DNA of 64,000 bases, from NCBI GenBank assembly GCA_017535105.1, contig JAFXUI010000004.1, forward strand, positions 1-64,000. The letters are read 5' to 3'. A program made the translations under genes and the position numbers. This DNA comes from Alphaproteobacteria bacterium (GTDB taxonomy: Bacteria; Pseudomonadota; Alphaproteobacteria; Rs-D84). The notes beneath the pieces were generated by a model, which saw only the letters and a list, made by a program, of their open reading frames with translations, had not been told where the DNA came from and made no database searches. Below, one piece after another: positions 26,667-35,138 of this stretch (within the stretch, counting starts at the first letter, position 1; each line of letters begins with the position of its first letter).

Positions 26667-26686
26667 GTTCCCGCTGTTACGGGGGC
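26667..26686 (+). promoter_or_regulatory. Intercistronic hairpin between rplF and rplR, CTGTTA-loop type
   Basis: GTTCCCG (26667-26673), loop CTGTTA, CGGGGGC (26680-26686); seven pairs, two of them G-U. Compared with 24694-24713, one T-A pair has become C-G and two T-A pairs have become T-G, so the fold is kept while the sequence changes. Confidence 0.6.
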
Positions 26687-26705
26687 TGACAAAAAAGGAA
26701 ACGAA

Positions 26706-27062
26706 ATGTTAAAACATTTGTCTACAGAAGAAAGACGCACACTTGCAAATCGCAGTGCGTTGAAAAGAAAAAATCCTGGCAAGATTCGCTTGTCGGTTTT
26801 CCGTTCTGGACGTCATATTGAAATCCAGGCGATTGATGACGTACGTGGTCACACCATTTGCGCCGCATCAAGCAAGGAAAAAGGTTTTGCTGGTAAAGGT
26901 TGGAACGTCGCAGGTGCAGAACTTGTTGGTAAGGCATTTGCAGAACGTTTAGTCAAAGCAAAACTGGCTGATAATTGTTATTTTGATCGTGGTGGCTATC
27001 GCTATCATGGTCGTGTAAAAGCACTGTGCGAAGCAATTCGTGCTGGTGGCGTCAGAATATAA
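26706..27062 (+). CDS. rplR: 50S ribosomal protein L18
   Basis: A 118-residue L18 that binds 5S rRNA with L5. Signatures: GKIRLSVFRSGRHIEIQAID, AELVGKAFAERLVKAKLADN and the C-terminal FDRGGYRYHGRVKALCEAIR. It begins after an AAGGAAA ribosome-binding site. Confidence 0.97.
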   Translation: MLKHLSTEERRTLANRSALKRKNPGKIRLSVFRSGRHIEIQAIDDVRGHTICAASSKEKGFAGKGWNVAGAELVGKAFAERLVKAKLADNCYFDRGGYRYHGRVKALCEAIRAGGVRI

Positions 27063-27085
27063 TTTAAGATTCAACGGAGTATATA

Positions 27086-27649
27086 ATGGCACGTTTTGAT
27101 GATAAAAAATTACAGACGGATAACTTGGTAGACAAATTGGTTTCTATCAACCGCGTATCCAAGACCGTTAAGGGTGGTAAGAATATGTCTTTCTCGGCAC
27201 TGGTTGTTGTCGGGGACAAGGCAGGTCGTGTTGGTTTTGGCAAAGGTAAAGCATTGGAAGTCCAAGCCGCTGTGCAAAAGGCAACCAAAGCAGCAAAAGC
27301 CAAAATGATTCGCGTTCCTTTAAAAGAAGGTCGCACATTGCATCACGATGTTGAAGCAAAATATGGTGCGTCAAAATTGGTTGTACGTAGCGCTGTCCCA
27401 GGTACTGGTATCATTGCTGGTGGTGCGTTGCGTGCGGTGTTCGAATGCTTGGGCGTTCAAGACGTCGTTGTGAAATCCCAGGGTTCGAATAATCCAAACA
27501 ATATGATTCGTGCAGCATTCTTGGCTTTCGCAAAAATGAATTCGCCAAAGACTGTTGCAGCGCGTCGTGGTAAAACGGTTTCTGAAATTATTGCCGGTCG
27601 TGATGGTAAGAAATATGAAGAATCCACAGAATCCGCAGAAGAAAAATAA
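27086..27649 (+). CDS. rpsE: 30S ribosomal protein S5
   Basis: A 187-residue S5 involved in decoding fidelity and mRNA unwinding. Signatures: [38 protein letters not shown] and the C-terminal fold [20 protein letters not shown]. It ends with a short acidic tail. Confidence 0.98.
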   Translation: MARFDDKKLQTDNLVDKLVSINRVSKTVKGGKNMSFSALVVVGDKAGRVGFGKGKALEVQAAVQKATKAAKAKMIRVPLKEGRTLHHDVEAKYGASKLVVRSAVPGTGIIAGGALRAVFECLGVQDVVVKSQGSNNPNNMIRAAFLAFAKMNSPKTVAARRGKTVSEIIAGRDGKKYEESTESAEEK

Positions 27650-27673
27650 TTCGGAACAATGGGGGTAATTCAA

Positions 27674-27853
27674 ATGGCAACAATTACAGTAAAACAAACA
27701 CGTGGTTTGATTCATCGTCCAGAAGCACAACGCAAAATCGTTTTGTCATTGGGCTTGGGTCGTATTGGTAAAACACACGAAATCAATGATACACCAGCTG
27801 TGCGTGGCATGGTTGCCAAAGTTGCACACTTGGTTGAAATCGTTGAAAAATAA
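27674..27853 (+). CDS. rpmD: 50S ribosomal protein L30
   Basis: A 59-residue L30 with TVKQTRGLIHRPEAQRKIVL and LGLGRIGKTHEINDTPAVRG. The ATG at 27674 follows GGGGG; the longer start at 27659 would lie inside that region. It sits in the usual place between rpsE and rplO. Confidence 0.96.
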   Translation: MATITVKQTRGLIHRPEAQRKIVLSLGLGRIGKTHEINDTPAVRGMVAKVAHLVEIVEK

Positions 27854-27868
27854 GAAGTATAAAACCGA

Positions 27869-27913
27869 GTACGTAATCTTGTATTATGTGCGAAACAGAC
27901 TATATGTATAGTC
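27869..27913 (+). promoter_or_regulatory. Two intercistronic hairpins between rpmD and rplO
   Basis: GTACGTAAT/ATTATGTGC (27869-27891, nine pairs with two G-U, loop CTTGT) and GACTAT/ATAGTC (27898-27913, loop ATGT). The second ends 10 nt before the rplO ribosome-binding site. No T-tract. Confidence 0.45.
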
Positions 27914-27935
27914 GTAGGATTAAAAGGATAGAAAA

Positions 27936-28394
27936 ATGAAATTAAATGCATTGATGGACAATTTCGGCGCACGCAAAGATGTAAAACGCGTTGGTCGTGG
28001 TATGGCGTCGGGTTATGGTAAAACATCTGGTCGTGGTAACAAGGGTCAAAAGGCACGTGCCGGTTCCCGTAAGCAAGCGACTTTCCAAGGTGGTCAGATG
28101 CCGATTTTGCGCCGTTTTCCAAAGTTCGGTTTCAACAATCCGTTCCACAAAGAATATGCGACAATCAACTTGGGCGATATTGAAAAGTTTATCGCAGCGG
28201 GCAAGATTGATGCGTCCAAAGAAATCACTTTGGAATCTTTGATGGCGGCAAAAATCATCAACCGCAAATTAGATGGGTTGAAAGTTTTGGCCAAAGGTGA
28301 AATCAAGTCTGCTATCAATGTTGTTGCAGACAAATGGTCGAAATCTGCCGAAGCCGCAATTGTAAAAGCGGGTGGCGCAATCAAAAACAAATAA
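27936..28394 (+). CDS. rplO: 50S ribosomal protein L15
   Basis: A 152-residue L15 with the glycine-rich N-terminus (KRVGRGMASGYGKTSGRG, NKGQKARAGS), then FQGGQMPILRRFPKFGF and the compact C-terminal domain. It precedes secY as in most bacteria. Confidence 0.97.
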   Translation: MKLNALMDNFGARKDVKRVGRGMASGYGKTSGRGNKGQKARAGSRKQATFQGGQMPILRRFPKFGFNNPFHKEYATINLGDIEKFIAAGKIDASKEITLESLMAAKIINRKLDGLKVLAKGEIKSAINVVADKWSKSAEAAIVKAGGAIKNK

Positions 28395-28402
28395 TCGTTC
28401 AC

Positions 28403-28433
28403 TTGCACATTGTGGTAACCCCATGATGTGCAA
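28403..28433 (+). promoter_or_regulatory. Intercistronic hairpin between rplO and secY
   Basis: TTGCACAT (28403-28410) and ATGTGCAA (28426-28433), eight perfect pairs, with further GTGG/CCCC-type pairing inside. No T-tract. Confidence 0.5.
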
Positions 28434-28456
28434 TAAACAATTAAAGACTTAGCGCA

Positions 28457-29776
28457 ATGAAATTCTTGAAAAAATATTTTGGAAATTTGACCGATTTACA
28501 AAAGCGTATCATGTTCACACTGGGTGCGTTGATTGTATATCGTATCGGTTCATTTATTCCATTACCGGGGGTCAATGCTTCTGCTATTTTGCACCTGTTC
28601 AGTGGCGAAGGCAGTGGTATGATGGGAATGTTTGATATGTTCAGTGGTGGTTCTCTGTCGCGTATGTCGGTTTTGGCATTGAACATTTTCCCATACATTT
28701 CAGCATCCATCGTTTTACAGTTATTGACCGCAACAAGCAAGAATTTGAATGATTTGCGTAAAGAAGGCGAATCTGGCCGTATCAAAATCAACCAATACAC
28801 ACGTTATTTGGCGGTGTTTTTGGCAATCGTTCAGGGTTGGGCGGTTGTGCGTGGTTTGGAATCTATGGCACCGGCAAATGGTATTCCGGCGGTTGTAAAT
28901 CCAGGCTTTGCATTTGAATTGTCGGCGATTATTGCGCTGGTTGGTGGTACGGTGTTCGTTATGTGGTTGGCGGAACAGATTACCGCACGTGGCGTAGGCC
29001 AGGGCGCATCGCTGTTAATCTTTGCGGGTATTATCGCCCAAATCCCAAGTGGTGTTGCAAAGTTATTCAGTTTGGGTTCGGTTGGTCAAATGTCGCCTGC
29101 GATGATTGCGGTGACGGTTGCGTTCGTGGTTGGCATTGTTGCGCTGATTGCGTTTTTCGAACAGGCACAACGTCGTATCCAAATTTTGTATCCGCGTCAG
29201 GTTATGGCGAACGGTGTTATGAACACAAACGCGTCCTATTTACCGATTAAGGTGAATATGTCGGGCGTTATGGGTCCGGTGTTCGCGGCATCTATTATGA
29301 TGTTGCCGGCATTTATCCAACGCTTTGTACAAAGTGAGAACTTGTTTGTTCAGGGTATCTTGGGATTCTTTACATACGGCACGTGGTCATACATTATTTT
29401 GTATACTGTGTTGATTGCGTTCTTTGCGTACTTCCAGACCGCCGTTGTGTTTAATTCCGAAGAAACCAGTACCAGCCTTAAAAATATGGGCGGTTATATT
29501 CCGGGTGTTCGTCCGGGCGAACAGACAAACAAATACTTGGACGATGTCGTATCGCGTACGACTGCGATTGGCGTTGTGTATTTGGTTGTCGTCTGTGTGT
29601 TGCCAATCATATTGAACACACACGCGGGAATGCCACTGACAATCGGCGGTACAAGCGTCTTAATCGTTGCCGGTGTGATTTTGGACACAATGAATCAGGT
29701 TCAATCATACTTGGTCGCGAAACAGTACACAGGTGTTGTTGGACACGCACAAAAACATGGGCGGTTCCGCAACTAA
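28457..29776 (+). CDS. secY: Preprotein translocase subunit SecY
   Basis: A 439-residue SecY, the channel of the Sec translocon, with ten predicted membrane helices. Recognisable parts: GSFIPLPGVNASAI near TM1 and the plug, ALNIFPYISASIVLQLL in TM2, ITARGVGQGASLLIFAGII in TM4, QAQRRIQILYPRQ in cytosolic loop C4, and FNSEETSTSLKNMGGYIPG in C5. In many bacteria adk (and infA or rpmJ) follows secY; here there is only a 135-bp gap with a new promoter. Confidence 0.98.
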   Translation: MKFLKKYFGNLTDLQKRIMFTLGALIVYRIGSFIPLPGVNASAILHLFSGEGSGMMGMFDMFSGGSLSRMSVLALNIFPYISASIVLQLLTATSKNLNDLRKEGESGRIKINQYTRYLAVFLAIVQGWAVVRGLESMAPANGIPAVVNPGFAFELSAIIALVGGTVFVMWLAEQITARGVGQGASLLIFAGIIAQIPSGVAKLFSLGSVGQMSPAMIAVTVAFVVGIVALIAFFEQAQRRIQILYPRQVMANGVMNTNASYLPIKVNMSGVMGPVFAASIMMLPAFIQRFVQSENLFVQGILGFFTYGTWSYIILYTVLIAFFAYFQTAVVFNSEETSTSLKNMGGYIPGVRPGEQTNKYLDDVVSRTTAIGVVYLVVVCVLPIILNTHAGMPLTIGGTSVLIVAGVILDTMNQVQSYLVAKQYTGVVGHAQKHGRFRN

Positions 29777-29783
29777 ACAAGAT

Positions 29784-29811
29784 TTGACTTTTGTTGGAAT
29801 TATTTTAGAAT
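29784..29811 (+). promoter_or_regulatory. Promoter of rpsM-rpsK
   Basis: TTGACT (29784-29789) and TAGAAT (29806-29811), 16 bp apart, in the secY-rpsM gap where adk is absent. Confidence 0.55.
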
Positions 29812-29871
29812 ATGCCCAGCAAAATAAAATAAACCCATTACTCTGACGGCAGTGTTTTGGGAAAATGAAAC

Positions 29872-29887
29872 GGCGCAGGGTTGCGCC
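29872..29887 (+). promoter_or_regulatory. Hairpin in the rpsM leader
   Basis: GGCGCA/TGCGCC, six pairs with loop GGGT, about 12 nt upstream of the rpsM ribosome-binding site. Confidence 0.45.
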
Positions 29888-29911
29888 AAAGTGAATAAAG
29901 GAAAATGAAAA

Positions 29912-30289
29912 ATGGCACGTATAGCAGGTGTTAACATTCCATCAGAAAAACGCATTGAAATCGCGTTGCGCTATATTCACGGTATTGGTCCGGCACGCGC
30001 CGCCAAAATTTGTGAAGCGTTGAAATTGAAAGACGGTTTGCGCGCGAAAGATTTGACAGACGCTGATGTTATTAAAATTTCGAACTATATCGAACAAAAT
30101 TTCAAGGTCGAAGGTGACGTTCGTCGCGAAGTCGCAATGAACATTAAACGCTTACAAGACCTTAAGACATATCGTGGTATCCGCCACCGTAACCGTTTGC
30201 CGGTTCGTGGTCAACGCACACAGACAAATGCCCGTACACGTAAGGGTAAACGTATTGTGGTCGCTGGTTCCGCGGTCAAGGGTAAATAA
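29912..30289 (+). CDS. rpsM: 30S ribosomal protein S13
   Basis: A 125-residue S13 of the 30S head, contacting P-site tRNA and 50S bridges. Signatures: [34 protein letters not shown] and [20 protein letters not shown]. Start ATG with AAAGGAAA upstream. First gene of a short two-gene unit. Confidence 0.98.
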   Translation: MARIAGVNIPSEKRIEIALRYIHGIGPARAAKICEALKLKDGLRAKDLTDADVIKISNYIEQNFKVEGDVRREVAMNIKRLQDLKTYRGIRHRNRLPVRGQRTQTNARTRKGKRIVVAGSAVKGK

Positions 30290-30304
30290 TAATTTTGGGT
30301 AGAG

Positions 30305-30322
30305 ATTAACACGATAGTTAAT
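30305..30322 (+). promoter_or_regulatory. Intercistronic hairpin between rpsM and rpsK
   Basis: ATTAAC/GTTAAT, six perfect pairs with loop ACGATA. No T-tract. Confidence 0.35.
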
Positions 30323-30350
30323 TGAAGACATCTAAAAAAAGGTAAAAATA

Positions 30351-30734
30351 ATGGCAGTTACAAAAGCAAAAAAGAAAGTAATCAAAAAAGTATCGCATGG
30401 CATTGCGCATGTCGTTGCGACAAATAACAATACACGTATCACAATTACGGATCCATCGGGTGCTGTGTTGACATGGGCAACGGCGGGTGCGAATAATTTC
30501 AAGGGTGCAAAGAAATCCACACCATACGCGGCAACGGTTGTTGCAGATGCCGTTGGTAAGAAAGTTGCCGAAATGGGTATGAAGACAGTAGATGTTTTGA
30601 TGCGTGGTATTGGCCAGGGTCGTGAATCAGCCGTTCGTGGTTTGGCTAACGCGGGCTTGGTTGTGCAGAGCATCACCGATACGACACGTATTCCGCACAA
30701 CGGTTGCCGTCCAAAGAAAGTGCGCCGCGTGTAA
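30351..30734 (+). CDS. rpsK: 30S ribosomal protein S11
   Basis: A 127-residue S11 of the 30S platform. Signatures: GIAHVVATNNNTRITITDPS, GAVLTWATAGANNFKGAKKS and the C-terminal TDTTRIPHNGCRPKKVRRV. rpoA and rplQ, which normally follow, are 12.7 kb downstream; instead a strong terminator closes the unit. Confidence 0.98.
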   Translation: MAVTKAKKKVIKKVSHGIAHVVATNNNTRITITDPSGAVLTWATAGANNFKGAKKSTPYAATVVADAVGKKVAEMGMKTVDVLMRGIGQGRESAVRGLANAGLVVQSITDTTRIPHNGCRPKKVRRV

Positions 30735-30763
30735 TTACATGCAATTCATTGCTTATCCAAAAA

Positions 30764-30795
30764 AACACCGCCCGATTGGGCGGTGTTTGATTTTG
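30764..30795 (+). terminator. Rho-independent terminator after rpsK
   Basis: AACACCGCCC/GGGCGGTGTT stem with loop GATT, then TGATTTTG. It ends the ribosomal cluster. Confidence 0.75.
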
Positions 30796-30878
30796 TGAAA
30801 TCATAAAAAAATGTTGTGTTTATTTCTGGGATTATATACACTAAAAGCATTACTAGGAATATCTGGGGGTTGTAGGTT

Positions 30879-31703
30879 ATGAAAACATTTTTATTATCTT
30901 TATTTATATTGTTCCCTTGTTTTGTGGCAAATGCGGGTGCATTAGATGATGCAAAATCTATTCAATCTGCATCAAATCTTGCCGCGCAACAAGATTCTGC
31001 AACGGTGGCCAAAGCAATGGCGGGGTGTGGTTTTGATTATCAATGTGATGCAAATGGTGTAAAGATACCGGGAACTGAAAAATCGAAACCGGTGTTGGAG
31101 ACATCATCAATGGATATTGGTGCGTCCAAAAATATAGAAGCAAAACAACCAAGCGGTGTGGAACAAGCGTCAAATGGTGAAACTTCTCAACCGGAAAATG
31201 TGGCGGGCGAAGGTCACATGCGTGGATTTACGGGACATGCCCATCCAGAACCCAAAAAGAAACCAGTCAAACAAAATAAAAAAATAGCTACAGCATTAGA
31301 TCCTTTTGCGGCAGATGCGTCGCTGGACAAAGCATATACCAGTGCACCGGCATCGGTTGAAGAAGGTTTTGTCGCATATACTGGTGGCACCAGTGAAGAG
31401 GCATTAATGGCAACCGCGGCGGCAAACAAAAAGGCCGCACGTATCGAAGCAGAAAAACAAGCGGCAGAAGCGGAAGCGGCGGAAATGAACATGATAGTTG
31501 GTGCATTTACTGATGCGATGATGAATGTTGCAATTAATGAGGTTGCGCCACCAAAAAAACAACAAGTTGTCACAGAAAGCGTGAATCAACCAACGGTCTA
31601 TTATCATCGTGACTATGCAAGTGAAACTTATCAACAACCACACAGTTCGATTCTTGAGGGCGCCAAAGGTATGACGGGTGGCGGTAGCAAGGGTTGGTAT
31701 TAA
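30879..31703 (+). CDS. Unknown secreted protein
   Basis: A 274-residue protein with a Sec signal peptide (MKTFLLSLFILFPCFVANAG, cleavage near ANA). The mature part is low-complexity and probably mostly disordered. One Cys pair (GCGFDYQCDANG) lies near the N-terminus, followed by a Ser/Glu/Pro-rich middle, an Ala/Glu helical segment (ANKKAARIEAEKQAAEAEAA) and a Tyr/Gln C-terminus. I recognise no domain. It is followed 14 bp later by a lipoprotein gene, so the two probably form an envelope operon. Confidence 0.7.
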   Translation: MKTFLLSLFILFPCFVANAGALDDAKSIQSASNLAAQQDSATVAKAMAGCGFDYQCDANGVKIPGTEKSKPVLETSSMDIGASKNIEAKQPSGVEQASNGETSQPENVAGEGHMRGFTGHAHPEPKKKPVKQNKKIATALDPFAADASLDKAYTSAPASVEEGFVAYTGGTSEEALMATAAANKKAARIEAEKQAAEAEAAEMNMIVGAFTDAMMNVAINEVAPPKKQQVVTESVNQPTVYYHRDYASETYQQPHSSILEGAKGMTGGGSKGWY

Positions 31704-31717
31704 AGAAAGGGAAGACA

Positions 31718-32683
31718 ATGAAAAAAGTTTTATGTTGTTTAATGACGTTTTTGTTGCTTGGGTGCGCAGAGTTTTCGTGGGTAAAAAATGATGTTTATGA
31801 TGGAAAACCGCCGGTGCCAAAAGAAAAGGTCGCCATAAAGTGTACGTGGTGCGATTACGATGAACTGACAAAATATTTTAAATATGATACTAAAGCCGAC
31901 TATGAAATTGTATTTAATACTAAAACACGTTCTGGTGATAGTGCCGACACAGCGGCTTTTATAACTGGGCTTACATTGGGAATCATTCCAACTTGGGTTA
32001 AGGGATATGGAACAGTAAATGCTGAATTGGTGGACAAGGTGACAGAACAATCAATTTCTTTGGGAACAATTGAAACAAGCCATACGACATTGCTTGGTTG
32101 GCTATTCTTGCCTTTGACCCCATTCGCTTTTGCTGGTTCTTCAGATTATAGACTTGCCAACGAAGCAGCCGCAAGTGCGGTTGTAAAAATGGCGGCATTG
32201 GTGATGTATGACCCAACAAATCCAGAAATTAAGGGGACATGGCATTGTTCGGGATATAAATGTCGCTATAAAGAAATTATGGCACAAAAGAAAACATCAC
32301 CCGAAGATGTTGTGTATGTTGCAGAAAATACGAAGTCATTTGACGAATTCCAGGCTGCAAAAAATAAATTGTCCAGCCCGTTAACAAATTCGCAAAATTG
32401 TACTGCGACATTAGCTTTTATTAAAAACGGGATTATTTCTAAAACGACGCAACGTTATTGGAGCTTAATCGATTTTTATAAATCAAAATGCACACCAGAA
32501 TGGAAGGGTGTTGGCATGACCAAGGCGCGTTTGATTGAAACCAATGGTATTCCAACCAAGGGTTATAAAATGAATGCTGATACAGAAATAATCACATATT
32601 CATCATTGTCATCAAATGGTGAAAGTGTTGTTTCAACAACCTATACGCTGGATAGGGACATAGTAACCAAAATTTCAAAATAA
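31718..32683 (+). CDS. Unknown lipoprotein
   Basis: A 321-residue protein with a lipoprotein signal peptide (MKKVLCCLMTFLLLGC; lipobox LLGC, lipidated Cys16). The mature part has paired Cys (KCTWCDYDE; HCSGYKCRY) and a hydrophobic stretch (LLGWLFLPLTPFAFAG) that may be membrane-associated. The last third is helical and ends with a beta-rich part (MNADTEIITYSSLSSNGESV) reminiscent of small outer-membrane assembly lipoproteins, but too weakly to name. AAGGGAA precedes the ATG at 31718; the longer frame lacks the signal. Confidence 0.75.
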   Translation: MKKVLCCLMTFLLLGCAEFSWVKNDVYDGKPPVPKEKVAIKCTWCDYDELTKYFKYDTKADYEIVFNTKTRSGDSADTAAFITGLTLGIIPTWVKGYGTVNAELVDKVTEQSISLGTIETSHTTLLGWLFLPLTPFAFAGSSDYRLANEAAASAVVKMAALVMYDPTNPEIKGTWHCSGYKCRYKEIMAQKKTSPEDVVYVAENTKSFDEFQAAKNKLSSPLTNSQNCTATLAFIKNGIISKTTQRYWSLIDFYKSKCTPEWKGVGMTKARLIETNGIPTKGYKMNADTEIITYSSLSSNGESVVSTTYTLDRDIVTKISK

Positions 32684-32685
32684 AA

Positions 32686-32712
32686 AACCACCCGTTTGGG
32701 TGGTTTTTTATT
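32686..32712. terminator. Bidirectional terminator
   Basis: AACCACCC/GGGTGGTT stem with loop GTTT and A/T tracts on both sides, between the lipoprotein gene and the converging Cys-rich gene. Confidence 0.8.
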
Positions 32713-32730
32713 AGCGCAAGTTTCAAACAA

Positions 32731-33090
32731 TTAGAAATTGCAAGTGTCGCACTTTGGTGTGTCAACTGCGCGCATCGTTGTGTATGTCCCAGCCGGTTCA
32801 TAGTAAATAACTGGCTTGTATGTTTGGACTGTTTCGCGAATAAAATATTCACGATTTACGACGCGTTCGTATGGTTTGCCACATACTTTCTTGCCACACT
32901 TGTCGCACTTTTTGCATTTGTTGCACTTGTTGCAAACGGGCTTTTCCGCTGGTTTTGCGACGCGTTCAACCGTCACAAAATCTTCGGCGGTTACCTGCAT
33001 TTCTGGGTCAGCATAAATGCCACCGTCCGATGCATATACCGGAGCACAGATTACACATGCGATTGCACCAAACAAAATCATTTTTTTCAT
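32731..33090 (-). CDS. Small secreted protein with a CxxC array
   Basis: A 119-residue protein with a signal peptide (MKKMILFGAIACVICAPVYA). The mature part contains a dense array, CNKCNKCKKCDKCGKKVCG (about residues 53-71), six Cys spaced two or four apart, and a last pair CDTC near the C-terminus. Between them is a Tyr/Arg-rich beta-prone stretch. It may bind metal or form interchain disulfides on the cell surface; this is inference. AAAGGA precedes the start and a good promoter lies just upstream. Confidence 0.7.
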   Translation of the reverse strand: MKKMILFGAIACVICAPVYASDGGIYADPEMQVTAEDFVTVERVAKPAEKPVCNKCNKCKKCDKCGKKVCGKPYERVVNREYFIRETVQTYKPVIYYEPAGTYTTMRAVDTPKCDTCNF

Positions 33091-33117
33091 GACTAGTCCT
33101 TTTTGTTGGTTGTTTTG

Positions 33118-33145
33118 ATACTAGCACACAAAATAAGATTGTCAA
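33118..33145 (-). promoter_or_regulatory. Promoter of the CxxC-array gene
   Basis: On the minus strand TTGACA (33140-33145), 16-bp spacer, TAGTAT (33118-33123). Confidence 0.6.
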
Positions 33146-33356
33146 GTTTTGCGCAAAATAAAAATAGGTGGTCGTTTTTTGTGGCGCGCTGTCAAAAAAG
33201 GTGCTATATTTATAATGTTATGTTGAAAGAACATGTAATCTTTTGTGTTATGAATTGTTGGCGCTTTGCCGCCTGAACTGACTTTTATTGCCATTTTTTT
33301 GGCTTTATTTTTAACCGTATTTCAATTAAACTTATAAACACAAAAGGATTTTTACT

Positions 33357-34352
33357 ATGTCTGAAAAAATAGTTTTAACGGGTATTAAACCCACTGGAAC
33401 ACCGCACTTGGGGAACTATATTGGCGCGTTAAAGCCATTGGTTGATATGTCCCAAAAGAGTCGCACATTTATGTTTATCGCGGATTTGCACGCGTTGAAC
33501 ACCATACACGATCCAAAGGTGATTCAACAGTATTCATACGAAATGGCGGCTGCGTTGGTGGCGATGGGGCTGAATCTGGACAATGCGATTTTGTTCCGTC
33601 AATCTGATATTGTAGAGGTGTATGAATTGGCAACATTACTTACCAATGTCACGCCAAAGGGCTTGATGAATCGCGCACATTCGTACAAGGCGGCGGTGGA
33701 AAAAAATACCGCGGCTGGCGATGATGTTGATGCGGGGGTCAATATGGGTTTGTACATATATCCGATACTTATGGCGGCGGATATTTTGCTGTACAATTCT
33801 GATATTGTGCCGGTTGGTGCCGACCAAAAACAGCACGTTGAATTCGCGCGCGATATTGCCGGATATTTTAACAACATCTATGGCGAAACGTTCAAGTTGC
33901 CAGAGCCTGTTATCAGTGAATCTGCGGGAACTATACCGGGGCTGGATGGTCGCAAGATGAGCAAATCTTATGACAACACGATTCCGCTTTTTGCGCCGGA
34001 ATCAGAGTTAAAGAAAAAGATTATGCGCATCATCACCGACAGTAAAACACCCGAAGAATCAAAAGACCCAGACGAATCGACAATATTCCAACTGTACAAA
34101 CATTTCGCAGATGAAAACGAAATCGCAAAGTTGCGTGAAATGTTTGTCGCGGGCGGTATGGGGTATGGCACTGCGAAAACAATTCTTTATGAAAAAATCA
34201 ATTCGGTTTTGGGTGATGCGCGCAACGAATACAATCGCTTGTTGGCGAATAAGTCTGAACTGGACGCGATTTTAGAAAATGGCGCGAACAAGGCACGTGT
34301 GGTTGCTGCGGAAACGCTGAAACGCGTAAAACGCAAAATGTTGGGTGAATAG
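33357..34352 (+). CDS. trpS: Tryptophanyl-tRNA synthetase
   Basis: A 331-residue class Ic synthetase that charges tRNA-Trp. The HIGH-type motif is PHLGN within GIKPTGTPHLGNYIGAL, the KMSKS loop is GRKMSKSYDN, and the middle region VGADQKQHVEFARDIA is characteristic. Start ATG at 33357 with AAAGGA upstream. The 266-bp region before it holds the divergent promoter of the previous gene, a TATAAT at 33211-33216 without a good -35, and weak hairpins. I saw no tryptophan-rich leader peptide and no T-box. Confidence 0.97.
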   Translation: MSEKIVLTGIKPTGTPHLGNYIGALKPLVDMSQKSRTFMFIADLHALNTIHDPKVIQQYSYEMAAALVAMGLNLDNAILFRQSDIVEVYELATLLTNVTPKGLMNRAHSYKAAVEKNTAAGDDVDAGVNMGLYIYPILMAADILLYNSDIVPVGADQKQHVEFARDIAGYFNNIYGETFKLPEPVISESAGTIPGLDGRKMSKSYDNTIPLFAPESELKKKIMRIITDSKTPEESKDPDESTIFQLYKHFADENEIAKLREMFVAGGMGYGTAKTILYEKINSVLGDARNEYNRLLANKSELDAILENGANKARVVAAETLKRVKRKMLGE

Positions 34353-34373
34353 TCATAACAAGGGAGAGAGAAT

Positions 34374-35138
34374 ATGAAAATTATGAAAAAAATTAAACTG
34401 ACTGTTTTGGGCGTATGGTTTCTGTGCGTTGTTGGTTGCGCTGCAATTTTAATGTTGTTGCTGAACGCAATAAACACGCCGTCTGTACCGCGTACGATTG
34501 CGGTGCGTGGCGATTGTTTAACAACGGCACCGCGCGACAAAACCGCGATAACACTGCGTGTCACAACGTTGGATAAATCGGCGGCGCGGTCTATGAAAAT
34601 GGCGACAGAGCAGGTTGCCCAGATTACCGAATTTGTAAAGGGGTTGGACGCGGAAATGCAGACGACCGAATTTAATTCCTATGAAAAGACAGAATGGAAT
34701 CGTGATGACCAAAAATCTGTATCGCTGGGAATTGAAACAACCATTGCGGTTGAAGTTTCGTCCAAAAATGTTGATGCGATTGAAAAAGTACTGAATGAAT
34801 TTGCGGGCGCGGAACATGTCTTTTCGGAAAATTTGCGTATGTACACCAGTGCCGAAGTGTTAAAGCCGATTATGGAAAAGTGCTTGTCTGTTGCGGTTGA
34901 AAATGCGCGTGTGCGCGCAGATGCAATTGCGGCGGGCGATAAAAAACGTGCTGGAAAAATGTTGTCGGTGTCATATGACACGTCAAACAACAATAACGCA
35001 ATGTACAAAAATGTCGCGCCACGTATGATGGTGATGGGCGCGGTTGCAACAGAATCAGCAATGGATGTCGGGGGCAGTTTGGTCAGCAAAGATACCGATG
35101 TTTCGGTTTCTGTATCCGCGGTGTTTGAAATAAAATGA
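34374..35138 (+). CDS. SIMPL-domain (DUF541) envelope protein
   Basis: A 254-residue protein with one N-terminal membrane helix (TVLGVWFLCVVGCAAILMLLL) and a periplasmic SIMPL/DUF541 domain. TIAVRGDC, TLRVTTLDKSAARSM and the end KDTDVSVSVSAVFEIK match the pattern of internal repeats and a terminal VSVSVSVVFEI-like strand. The family's molecular function is not well established. ATG 34374 or 34383 are possible starts; GGGAGAGAG lies upstream. Its last four bases (ATGA) overlap the xerC start, so the two are translationally coupled. Confidence 0.8.
   Translation: MKIMKKIKLTVLGVWFLCVVGCAAILMLLLNAINTPSVPRTIAVRGDCLTTAPRDKTAITLRVTTLDKSAARSMKMATEQVAQITEFVKGLDAEMQTTEFNSYEKTEWNRDDQKSVSLGIETTIAVEVSSKNVDAIEKVLNEFAGAEHVFSENLRMYTSAEVLKPIMEKCLSVAVENARVRADAIAAGDKKRAGKMLSVSYDTSNNNNAMYKNVAPRMMVMGAVATESAMDVGGSLVSKDTDVSVSVSAVFEIK

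Noticed and set aside
33146..33356. T-box or tryptophan attenuator before trpS
   Set aside because: No T-box consensus, no leader peptide with tandem Trp codons, and only weak hairpins with short T-runs.
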